The position numbers were made by a program, and so were the translations under genes. Shown here one piece after another: positions 1-5,360 of a stretch of DNA of 7,240 nucleotides; position 1 is the stretch's first letter, and every line of letters starts with the position of its first letter. The notes beneath the pieces were generated by a model. The model had not been told where the DNA came from. It worked only from the letters and a program-made list of their open reading frames with translations, and did no database searches. The DNA comes from 20-14-all-45-10 sp964435965 (GTDB lineage: Bacteria; Chloroflexota; Dehalococcoidia; GIF9; AB-539-J10): positions 1-7,240 of the forward strand of contig CAYTBB010000062.1 in assembly GCA_964435965.1 (NCBI GenBank), in the 5' to 3' direction.

Positions 1-185
1 AACTACAAAAATTTGGGGGTGAAACACCTCTGAGATGGCTGAAATTGAACGGGGAATCAAAATTAAACAGCCTGTGACAAGGAAGGAGGTCATGAAATCA
101 CAAAAGATATTAGACGTGAGGCAAACGCATTAATTTTAGGGGGAAATGCCGAAGGCGGGCTATGTGAAGTCTGCTGCTAGGTATC
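1..185. other. Left-edge region without a confident gene
   Basis: Apart from the small plus-strand frame at 35-133, I see a short stem GGTG/CACC around 18-28, a GGCTG/CAGCC pair (37-41 with 69-73) and a small GCCGAAGGC hairpin at 149-157. None has a U-tract or matches an RNA family I recognise. A minus-strand frame from an ATG at 93 is open to the edge but lacks a Shine-Dalgarno. Confidence 0.4.
35..133 (+). CDS. Possible small plus-strand ORF (32 codons)
   Basis: A 32-codon frame begins MAEIERGIKIKQ and ends in ILDVRQTH. Its ATG overlaps a stop-start junction: another plus-strand frame, open from base 1, ends at TGA 31-33. Inside it, AAGGAGG (84-90) stands just before a second ATG at 92, giving a 13-residue alternative. 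I do not recognise the sequence. A frame open for only ten codons at the edge is weak evidence for an upstream gene. It would converge with the GAF gene. It may equally be non-coding. Confidence 0.2.
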   Translation: MAEIERGIKIKQPVTRKEVMKSQKILDVRQTH

Positions 186-902
186 TTACCTTGTTCCCCT
201 TGCCCCTGCGAGCTTCGAGAGTTTAGTTTGCAGCTCCTGAGCACAACGGTAGATATTCTGGCTCAGCCTGGCTTCAGCACTTTTAGGGTCAGCCTGGAGC
301 TGCTCAACCAGCAAACTGCTACAAGCTACCACAGGGGTAAGAGGTGTTCTGAAATCCTGAACAAGCGTGCTTAGCCGCTCATGAAGCAATAAACTGTTAG
401 CCAGGGGCAAAGCCAACTGGGAGGCAGCGTACTTCAACAACTTTAGCTCCCTCTCTCTATAGACATTTGGCTTTCTGCTGCCTACAATAAGACTGCCAAA
501 GACTTCACCTCCTGAGAAAAGAGGCATCAGCACCATTGACCTTATCTCTTGTTTTCCTAATTTGCCCAAGAAGTTGCCACTCCATGGCTGACTTGCTTTA
601 CTGAGGTCAGGCTCTACCAGCGCCCTTTTATTTTCCACTACCCAGGCTATGGGCGTTCTTTCCAGTGGAAGGGTGCTCTCAAAAGCACGACTCAAGCTTA
701 TTTTGCCTGACAGGGGCAAAAGGCAAACGGTATCACCTTCTTCTATCCAGGCAATGCTTCCCCAGTCAATAGACATGAACCTCTTCAACTCTTTAGCGAA
801 ACCTTCAGCTACATCGTTTATATTCGAACTGGAGAGAATAATCTTGCTCAACATATTAGCCAGAGCTAATTGTTCCTCTTTTTCTCGCTTAACGTTAGCC
901 AT
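186..902 (-). CDS. GAF protein with degenerate, His-less dimerisation domain
   Basis: The product has 238 residues. A GAF domain covers about 20-172 and shares with the kinase at 6091-7240 the run LPL.....I.WV...+ALVE.DL, IRS......GEVF.SLI..SR+PN.Y..REL.LL. A remnant of the HisKA helix pair follows (173-236). Where the kinase has LTHEFQTALTP, this protein has LVQDFRTPLTP, so the phospho-acceptor His is Gln182. No HATPase domain follows; the gene stops at 186 and I see none of the missing domain in 1-185. It therefore cannot be a kinase by itself. The ATG at 902 has AAGGGGG upstream. A TTGACT hexamer at 947-952 may be a -35 box, but I see no convincing -10. It may bind a ligand and pair with the kinase as a modulator, or be a decaying paralogue; the clean ORF favours a retained function. 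Confidence 0.85.
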   Translation of the reverse strand: MANVKREKEEQLALANMLSKIILSSSNINDVAEGFAKELKRFMSIDWGSIAWIEEGDTVCLLPLSGKISLSRAFESTLPLERTPIAWVVENKRALVEPDLSKASQPWSGNFLGKLGKQEIRSMVLMPLFSGGEVFGSLIVGSRKPNVYRERELKLLKYAASQLALPLANSLLLHERLSTLVQDFRTPLTPVVACSSLLVEQLQADPKSAEARLSQNIYRCAQELQTKLSKLAGARGTR

Positions 903-957
903 TTGCTACCCCCTTCCCTTTCTCAAATCAAAATTCAAAGGTAAAAAGTCAAGACTT

Positions 958-1026
958 AGTAGTCAGTAATCAGAATTCAGTAGCCCCGCTCCACCTACTG
1001 ACTACTGGCTCCTGACTCCTGAATTC
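958..1026. repeat. Dispersed palindromic-type repeat, copy A, intergenic
   Basis: AGTAGTCAGTA (958-968) pairs perfectly with TACTGACTACT (996-1006), and GAATTCAG (973-980) pairs with CTGAATTC (1019-1026). The part from 972 on matches the copy at 6091-6150. It lies in the 163-base gap between the FN3/CARDB gene and the GAF gene. Next to it is an AATTCTGCATTTTGCATTTT stretch, another common intergenic repeat style. Confidence 0.75.
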
Positions 1027-1065
1027 CTCCCCAATTCTGCATTTTGCATTTTTATTTCGTTTCGC

Positions 1066-2400
1066 TCATTTTATGAGCCAATCTTTGGTCTTTAGTCCAG
1101 TGCTCCACTCAACCCTCCGTTTCCACCTTCTTCTGCGCTCCAGGATGATAGCCACGGGAGGTATAGCTGCCATGCTCAGAAGCCACCAAGGACGGGAGAT
1201 TATCACAATGGTGAAATCGCCCCTAAGGTCGGCAATCTCCACGATGTGCTCCCCCTCCATAGCCTCAATTATGCTGAAGCTCACCACCTCGCTCTCTCCG
1301 GGCTCTAAAGTGACGCTCTTTACCGACCTGACCTCCCCATCAACCTTAAACTCCAGGGTGCATGTCCCCGCTGCCCCGCCGATATTGGTGACGATAAGGC
1401 TGATAGTGATTTCCTGCCCTGGCTTTGCTTCCCCAGGCTCAATGACAAGGTTGCTCGGGCGGAAGCATGGCTCAGCAGGGGAAGGTGGAGGAGAGGGCGG
1501 AGGACCAAGCTTTACCATAATGGTGAAAAACAGAGACCCACTTACCTCCACTGCCAGCTCGCCAGCTTCAGTTATATCACCGGGAGAAAGCTCCACCCAA
1601 CCCTTCTGGGCATCATAGTAGGCGCTAAATACCGATAAAGAATTGGGGGGTAACTCGCTGAGGTCATAGCTCAAAACTAGCTTGCCTGGCGGTGATATGG
1701 TGAAAAGAGAAGGGTTCTGGCTATATTTATAAAGGTAAGCATCGAGCCTGTAGACCCCGTCCAATACCACTGTGTCTTGAGGCGGTGATATCTGGATGGC
1801 CCTTATCTCCAGCCTTTGGGGCACTTTCCCGCCGGGGCAAAGTATTTTGGTCCTACGCTCAAGCTCCAGAGCTATTTGTCCTTCGGCATCGGTTGCCTTT
1901 ACCGATTCAAGGAGCCTCCCTGAGGAACTGATTTTGACTTTGGTTATCTTGCCCAGGATATCTATGTACAGGGAGCGAGTGATAACTCTTTCCTCCTCCT
2001 CCTCCTCTTCTTCCTCCGCAGGAGATAAGGTGGTGAAGGTATAATCATCGGATATGGCTTCGCTGCCATCGGCAGTCACTGACTTCACCCGGTAATGGTA
2101 GGTAGTAGACGAGGAAAGTCCAGTGAGAGTTATGCTGTGTTCAGAGACAAGGGTGGGATTGTAGACAATATAGCCATAATCGGTGGTGGTGTCATACTCC
2201 ACTAGGCTATCTGCCAAGCCATTAGTTTTCCAGGAGATGGTAGCGCTGTGATAGCCGATATCTGAGGCAGAGACATCTGAGATCTGTAAAGAAAGTGTGC
2301 TGGCTTCTTGGGTGGCGGCATAAACGGGGTAGGGCAATAACGCCAATATCAAAAATACCGCGGTGATTGACTTCCTGGTTCGATACTCCAATATGCTCAT
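1066..2400 (-). CDS. Membrane-anchored FN3/CARDB surface protein
   Basis: The ATG at 2400 gives 444 residues. In order these are: a signal peptide (about 1-29, ending VYAAT); a fibronectin type III domain (about 38-125, with ATISWKT, VEYDTT and YHYRVKS); nine glutamates (129-137); a beta-rich middle domain (about 141-297, ending in a W..L.PGDIT and FFTIMV pattern like those of Ig-like modules near membrane anchors); a PPPSPPPSP linker (about 300-308); a CARDB-type adhesion domain (about 316-402); a membrane helix (about 404-420); and a basic RRRRWKRR stop-transfer segment. The protein is therefore anchored outside, with a short cytoplasmic tail. A TTG at 2424 adds eight residues but puts them before the signal peptide and lacks a Shine-Dalgarno. 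The gene begins 43 bases after the upstream stop and is probably in the same transcript. It likely acts as a stalk, scaffold or adhesin (inference). Confidence 0.88.
   Translation of the reverse strand: MSILEYRTRKSITAVFLILALLPYPVYAATQEASTLSLQISDVSASDIGYHSATISWKTNGLADSLVEYDTTTDYGYIVYNPTLVSEHSITLTGLSSSTTYHYRVKSVTADGSEAISDDYTFTTLSPAEEEEEEEEERVITRSLYIDILGKITKVKISSSGRLLESVKATDAEGQIALELERRTKILCPGGKVPQRLEIRAIQISPPQDTVVLDGVYRLDAYLYKYSQNPSLFTISPPGKLVLSYDLSELPPNSLSVFSAYYDAQKGWVELSPGDITEAGELAVEVSGSLFFTIMVKLGPPPSPPPSPAEPCFRPSNLVIEPGEAKPGQEITISLIVTNIGGAAGTCTLEFKVDGEVRSVKSVTLEPGESEVVSFSIIEAMEGEHIVEIADLRGDFTIVIISRPWWLLSMAAIPPVAIILERRRRWKRRVEWSTGLKTKDWLIK
1991..2017. repeat. Trinucleotide tract encoding nine Glu
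   Basis: A TCC/TTC run on the plus strand, read as GAG/GAA on the coding strand, encodes nine consecutive glutamates between the FN3 and middle domains. Five GAG codons in a row make it prone to in-frame length change by replication slippage. It acts as an acidic linker. Confidence 0.8.
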
Positions 2401-2443
2401 CCTAAGGTCTACCTTAACAGACAAAAGTTTTACTTAAATCAGC

Positions 2444-2878
2444 TTATGCTTCTCCCAGAATGGTAAGCGTTGAAATCCCCGTTTTTCCCGCTACATCACT
2501 GAGAGTTATCTTTAGATAGAGGTCCTTTTCATTACCATCGCCGGCGGCTATGGTTGTCCCAGTATTTGTGTCTGCATCAAAGGTCACAACGTTGGTGATG
2601 GCATCAGCACTGGTGCATGCCACCGCCTTATTATTTATGAGGTAATATTCATCGGATACAATGCCATTAGTGAATGTGGTGATGTTATACCAGATCGTGT
2701 AGGTAACAGAGCCACCATTAAAAAGCGTCACCACTGGCGTACTTGGGGTACCAAACGCTTGCGGGCTGCCACTACCATCAGCATCATTGTATGGCGTGGA
2801 GACTGTAGCACTAGGGGCACCTTCTGGAAACGTGATGGCTGTTACCGCAGTTGAATAATCTTGGGCTCTGATTTCTAT
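2444..2878 (-). repeat. Duplicated coding segment, copy 2 (domain B)
   Basis: This segment matches 4488-4925 clearly at DNA level (for example TACCATTTT/GGAAAACGGGG-type blocks near the 3' end and GGTGTTGG-like blocks within). It differs in length by three bases. The homology begins exactly at the IEIRAQ codons, leaving different N-terminal sequences on each copy, so the duplication has a sharp domain boundary. Confidence 0.85.
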
Positions 2879-3493
2879 TGCAGTTGAAAGTGTTGTATAA
2901 TCAACATCAACCCAGACCTGGGTGCACCATGAGTCTTCTCCGCGCGTCGGTCTTTTCAATGCTACCCCAGCCTGCAGGGCATTTATTTCATCCCAGGTCC
3001 ACGCCTCCCCAGTCTCGGGGTTGATATCGTAAGTAGTGTTGTAAGTGGCATAGGAAGTGGTTAGGGTTATCTCATCGCCATTACGGGCAGCGCCATGAGT
3101 GCTTATCCTGGTACAAGCGCCCACACCTGGTTGTGTTCCCTTGCAGTTAATATAAACCGCCACACTATTTATTTCCCCTGTCAAGCTAGTGTTAGCCAAG
3201 CTATATAGGTCAGTCGCATATTTCTTGCCACCACCTTCAACGTAAGTTGCGTCGCCATCTGATGTAGCTTCGTCCACACTTTCCCAGTTTGAAGGTGCTG
3301 GGGAGGTACCCCCAATCGTAAGGTCGGTCTCATCACCAGGGCCATCAGGTCTTAAAGTCACGGTGTCTGGGCCGGGGCTTGCCTGGACTACCCCGGTGCC
3401 ATCGCTAGGCAGAACTAAGGCCAACAACAAAGCCAGCGATGTTAACCACAATATCCCTTTGCTTAATCCCTTGGCATATCTTGTTGCTTTCAT
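2444..3493 (-). CDS. Secreted two-domain surface protein (duplicate-domain fusion)
   Basis: With the ATG at 3493 the product has 349 residues. A signal peptide ends near VVQA (residue 38). Domain A (about 43-200) begins TVTLRPDGPGDETDL and contains W..VDEA, a LTTSYATYNTTYDINPETGEAWTW-like stretch and a final CTQVWVDVDY. I know this pattern from secreted or phage-like proteins with a predicted jelly-roll fold; its function is unknown. Domain B (206-349) is about three quarters identical to the small secreted protein at 4488-5048 and has the same STLTILGE ending. There is no membrane anchor. The open frame extends to a GTG at 3649, but that part is repeat DNA with no signal peptide at its start, so I prefer 3493 although its ribosome binding site is weak. 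TATAGA at 3515-3520 could be a local -10 box. It may be a capping or binding version of the small subunit (inference). Confidence 0.85.
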   Translation of the reverse strand: MKATRYAKGLSKGILWLTSLALLLALVLPSDGTGVVQASPGPDTVTLRPDGPGDETDLTIGGTSPAPSNWESVDEATSDGDATYVEGGGKKYATDLYSLANTSLTGEINSVAVYINCKGTQPGVGACTRISTHGAARNGDEITLTTSYATYNTTYDINPETGEAWTWDEINALQAGVALKRPTRGEDSWCTQVWVDVDYTTLSTAIEIRAQDYSTAVTAITFPEGAPSATVSTPYNDADGSGSPQAFGTPSTPVVTLFNGGSVTYTIWYNITTFTNGIVSDEYYLINNKAVACTSADAITNVVTFDADTNTGTTIAAGDGNEKDLYLKITLSDVAGKTGISTLTILGEA

Positions 3494-3556
3494 CTCTGTG
3501 CAGCCTGGCAAGTATCTATACTCGTTCAATAACTTAATGACACAACTTCCTTCCTT

Positions 3557-3590
3557 GTCATTGCGAGGCGTAAAGTGCCGAAGCAATCTC
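3557..3590. repeat. Palindromic repeat unit, intergenic copy 2
   Basis: GTCATTGCGAGG at 3557-3568 and GAAGCAATCTC at 3580-3590 are the two halves of the same repeat family as 4360-4391. This unit is in the opposite orientation to 3697-3724. It is the third repeat in the gap before the gene starting at 3493. Confidence 0.65.
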
Positions 3591-3631
3591 AGCGGGCTAA
3601 GGTTCTTCGCGGAGTTCACCCTGAGTCGTAT

Positions 3632-3686
3632 GAGATTCTTCCCCTTCACTTCGTTCAGGGCTTCGGCTCACACGCTCAGGATGACA
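3632..3686. repeat. Palindromic repeat unit, GAGATTCTTC...CTCAGGATGACA type
   Basis: GAGATTCTTCCCC, TTCGTTCAGGG and CTCAGGATGACA make up a second, related repeat type. Read on the other strand it is TGTCATCCTGAG...GAAGAATCTC, which parallels GTCATTGCGAG...GCAATCTC. It lies between two other units, forming a repeat cluster in the 249-base gap 3494-3742. A GTG-initiated extension of the downstream gene would read through it, which argues against that start. Confidence 0.55.
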
Positions 3687-3696
3687 TTTTGGGATA

Positions 3697-3724
3697 AGAT
3701 TGCCACGCTCCGCGCGCAGTGACA
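3697..3724. repeat. Palindromic repeat unit, intergenic copy 1
   Basis: AGATTGCCACGCTCC...GCAGTGACA matches the layout of the unit at 4360-4391 (AGATTGCCACGCC...GCAATGACA), with a changed centre. It begins just downstream of the Ig-like protein stop codon on the coding strand. Confidence 0.6.
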
Positions 3725-3742
3725 CAACGGGCGATTGCTTCA

Positions 3743-4423
3743 TTACCCTATTTTCCTTAATTTCGCCCTTCTTACTAGCACCGCCACCAGTATGACAATA
3801 ATAATGGCTAACGCAGTTACTATCATGTTTGCCTTAACAAAATTTACGACAGGCGCCAATGGACTTGGATTTCCCAGCACTTTCACTGAAACCGGGATTA
3901 GAAGGCCAGAATATACATTTCCTCCGGTAATGGCATCCTTGAATATAATGTATGTCCTTCTCTCATCTGAATGGCCTGCTTCGCCTGCCTCTTCAGAAGT
4001 TGCCCCCCACAATCCTGGCTCGGCATCTCCTGGTATCGTCACCTTAACAGTAAAAACCTTGGTTTCTCCCTCTCTAATAGTATAGTGCTCGGGCTCAATA
4101 GCAATCCAGGATGTGATATCCATCCTGTCATCGTCCCCTTCCACCTCCTTGTAGTGCGTATACCAATAGCCCGACCTTTCCTGGGGGTCAGTTCCCTCTA
4201 ATGTTATTTTCGCCTCTACGGCCTCGCCAGGATAACCCTCCAAATTGCAAAGCGATAATCGGTCAACCGATGTTGCCCATACAGCGGAGGCAGGGATGAA
4301 TAACAAGCCAAGTAATAAAGCAACTACTAATAGCTTAATATGTCGCCTGTTGCGTATATGAGATTGCCACGCCTTCGGCTCGCAATGACACCCTCTTATC
4401 TTGATACAGTGCCTTTTAAGCAT
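3743..4423 (-). CDS. Membrane-anchored extracellular Ig-like protein
   Basis: The 226-residue product has an unusually long N-terminal region, a hydrophobic signal segment (about 31-50, ending SAVWA), one extracellular beta-rich domain (about 52-185), a transmembrane helix (about 198-217) and a short basic tail RRAKLRKIG. The topology is therefore outside domain, inside C-terminus. The domain pattern (GYPGEAVEAKITLEG, then IREGETKVFTVKVTIPGDAEPGLWG) is typical of NEW3/DUF916-like beta-sandwiches. DUF916 proteins anchor WxL surface complexes in Firmicutes; that parallel is my inference. The only ATG in reach is at 4423, with GAGG four bases before it. A palindromic repeat is translated between that start and the hydrophobic segment (residues about 11-22). 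The gene sits 64 bases after the small secreted protein and is probably co-transcribed with it. Confidence 0.82.
   Translation of the reverse strand: MLKRHCIKIRGCHCEPKAWQSHIRNRRHIKLLVVALLLGLLFIPASAVWATSVDRLSLCNLEGYPGEAVEAKITLEGTDPQERSGYWYTHYKEVEGDDDRMDITSWIAIEPEHYTIREGETKVFTVKVTIPGDAEPGLWGATSEEAGEAGHSDERRTYIIFKDAITGGNVYSGLLIPVSVKVLGNPSPLAPVVNFVKANMIVTALAIIIVILVAVLVRRAKLRKIG
4360..4391. repeat. GTCATTGCGAG...GCAATCTC palindromic repeat inside a coding region
   Basis: On the minus strand GTGTCATTGCGAGCC and AAGGCGTGGCAATCTC form one unit of a palindromic repeat type that is common between genes in many environmental bacterial genomes. Related units lie at 3557-3590 and 3697-3724. Here it is in frame in the N-terminal part of the Ig-like protein gene and encodes about residues 11-22 (GCHCEPKAWQSH). 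Confidence 0.75.
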
Positions 4424-4447
4424 GAGACCTCAAATCTACATTGGGGG

Positions 4448-4471
4448 GGATTGCCTCTTGAGGGGCAACCC
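4448..4471 (-). other. Intergenic hairpin without U-tract
   Basis: GGGTTGCC (4471-4464, minus strand) pairs with GGCAATCC (4455-4448) to give an eight-pair stem with one G-U pair and an eight-base loop. It sits in the 64-base gap between the first secreted gene and the next. A run of C follows rather than U, so it is not a classic intrinsic terminator. It could protect the 3' end of the first message and set it above its neighbours. Confidence 0.45.
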
Positions 4472-4487
4472 TCCCAACAAAGCTAGC

Positions 4488-4925
4488 TTATGACTCTCCC
4501 AAGATGGTGAGCGTTGAAGTCCCCGTTTTTCCAGCTTCAGCGTTGAGAACTATCTTCAGATAGAGGTCCTTTTCATTACCACCGCCGGCGGCTATGGTTG
4601 TCCCAGTAGTTGTGTCTGCATCAAAGGCCACAGATTGATTGATAGCATCTGCATTCGCGCAATCACCACCTTTAGTGTTTATGAGGTAATGCTCACTGGA
4701 TACAACATCATTAGTGAATGTGGTGATGTTATACCAGATGGTATAGGTAATAGAACCACCATTATAAAGCGTCACCACTGGCGTACTTGAGCCGCCACCA
4801 AACGCTTGCGGGCTGCCACTACCATCAACATCGTTGTATGGCGTGGAGACTGTAGCACCAGGGACACCTTCTGGAAACGTGATAGTTGCTACAGCGGCGG
4901 TATAATTTTGCGCTCTGATTTCTAT
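4488..4925 (-). repeat. Duplicated coding segment, copy 1 (domain B)
   Basis: This is the partner of 2444-2878. The same motifs appear in the same order: IEIRAQ, TFPEG, ATVSTPYND, DGSGSPQAFG, TYTIWYNITTFTN, NEKDLYLKI and STLTILGE. By eye I count about 35 differences over about 146 aligned residues. Several long nucleotide blocks are also identical. Confidence 0.85.
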
Positions 4926-5048
4926 TGTAGCTGCGCTACTCGTGGAAGCGCTCTGCGTGGCCACGTTGCCGGCTAAAACTGCCATTGGCACAACCAGAAC
5001 AGCTACCAGGACCAAAACACCAGCTAAAGCTAAAATCCTCTTTCCCAT
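4488..5048 (-). CDS. Small secreted beta-rich surface protein
   Basis: I do not recognise a named family. The 186-residue product has a clear Sec signal peptide: MGKR, a long hydrophobic stretch, and likely cleavage after VLA at residue 26. A Ser/Thr/Ala-rich segment follows, then a domain of about 145 residues (42-186) rich in alternating hydrophobic and Thr residues, as in a beta-sandwich. It has no C-terminal membrane helix, so it should be released or assembled on the surface. The ATG at 5048 has a strong AAGGAGG (5054-5060) five bases upstream, the best ribosome binding site in the cluster, suggesting high expression. It is the first gene after the Pho-box-like promoter. The same domain is repeated, about three quarters identical, at the C-terminus of the protein at 2444-3493. 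A TasA/camelysin-like or pilin-like fibre subunit is a possibility only; no signature proves it. Confidence 0.88.
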   Translation of the reverse strand: MGKRILALAGVLVLVAVLVVPMAVLAGNVATQSASTSSAATIEIRAQNYTAAVATITFPEGVPGATVSTPYNDVDGSGSPQAFGGGSSTPVVTLYNGGSITYTIWYNITTFTNDVVSSEHYLINTKGGDCANADAINQSVAFDADTTTGTTIAAGGGNEKDLYLKIVLNAEAGKTGTSTLTILGES

Positions 5049-5094
5049 CTTTTCCTCCTTCTATTTGTTTTTCTCATTTATTTGGAAACTCAAG

Positions 5095-5119
5095 CTAACT
5101 TCCTATCATCACCTCCTTT
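5095..5119 (-). promoter_or_regulatory. Upstream full-strength Shine-Dalgarno with five-codon mini-ORF
   Basis: On the minus strand AAAGGAGGTGA (5119-5109) is an almost complete match to the anti-Shine-Dalgarno tail of 16S rRNA. It is followed by ATG ATA GGA AGT and the stop TAG (5109-5095). It lies about 60 bases before the true start at 5048, which has its own AAGGAGG. It may be a leader peptide, a ribosome standby site or the relic of an old gene start. Confidence 0.35.
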
Positions 5120-5125
5120 GATAAA

Positions 5126-5268
5126 CTCTAAATTCTAAGCTCTAAATCCTAAACAAATTCAAAATTCGAATACCAGAACTCACCTTGCCCCAAATCATAT
5201 TGTTTCGAATTTTGGATTTTGGTCATTCGAGATTGTTTAGGGTTTAGGATTTCGGATTTAGGATTTGC
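5126..5268. repeat. AT-rich nested palindromic element in leader
   Basis: This stretch is a long imperfect inverted repeat. AAATCCTAAAC (5144-5154) pairs perfectly with GTTTAGGATTT (5242-5252). Inside that, CAAAATTCGAA (5160-5170) pairs perfectly with TTCGAATTTTG (5204-5214). Degenerate copies of CTCTAAATCCTAAA flank the outer arms. It lies in the 347-base gap between the response regulator and the secreted-protein gene. It has no ORF and looks like a miniature non-coding element. Confidence 0.65.
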
Positions 5269-5303
5269 TACATCTTGATTTTTGCTTTTTACTCTTCTCT
5301 GAC

Positions 5304-5328
5304 TACCGGCTATCGACCGCCACCGGTA
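5304..5328 (-). other. Hairpin at predicted 5' end of the transcript
   Basis: TACCGG (5304-5309) and CCGGTA (5323-5328) form a perfect 6-base stem with a 13-base loop. It would lie within about 10 bases of the predicted transcript start, where a hairpin can protect mRNA from decay. The surrounding bases (CTGACTACCGGCT...) also resemble a decayed copy of the CTGACTACTGGCT repeat found at 972-1026. Confidence 0.35.
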
Positions 5329-5344
5329 TTTTCATTACCAGTAA

Positions 5345-5350
5345 ATTGTA
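5345..5350 (-). promoter_or_regulatory. Candidate -10 box TACAAT downstream of Pho-like array
   Basis: TACAAT on the minus strand matches TATAAT at five of six bases. It begins 10 bases after the last CTTAACC unit, which would take the place of a -35 box, as in PhoB-activated promoters. Transcription would start near 5338, giving a leader of about 290 bases before the secreted-protein gene at 5048. No good -35 hexamer is seen, which fits activator dependence. Confidence 0.5.
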
Positions 5351-5360
5351 AACAACGGCA

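Noticed and set aside
1..90. Riboswitch, tRNA or intron end at the left edge
   Set aside because: The short stems (GGTG/CACC and GGCTG/CAGCC) do not fit any family consensus that I can recall, and the region is too close to the edge to judge.
954..1026. CRISPR-like or att-site interpretation of the CTACTGACTACT repeats
   Set aside because: There is no regular repeat-spacer array, no cas gene and no integrase or tRNA nearby. Two dispersed copies fit a palindromic element better.
1073..1618. Long plus-strand open frame opposite the FN3/CARDB gene
   Set aside because: It is antisense to a gene with clear domains. Its product is Ser/Pro/Gly-rich without any recognisable domain or ribosome binding site, as expected for a shadow frame. 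The same holds for the other opposite-strand frames (649-969, 3735-4085, 5426-5734, 5904-6104).
2401..2424. TTG start at 2424 for the FN3/CARDB protein
   Set aside because: There is no Shine-Dalgarno before it, and it adds eight residues including acidic ones ahead of a normal signal peptide. The ATG at 2400 is the simpler choice.
3494..3649. GTG start at 3649 giving a 401-residue protein
   Set aside because: The extra 52 residues are encoded mostly by palindromic repeat DNA and would place the signal peptide far inside the protein. The ATG at 3493 puts a normal signal peptide at the N-terminus.
4448..4471. Intrinsic terminator after the small secreted gene
   Set aside because: The stem is followed by a run of C on the coding strand, not U, and the next gene begins only 25 bases after the stem.
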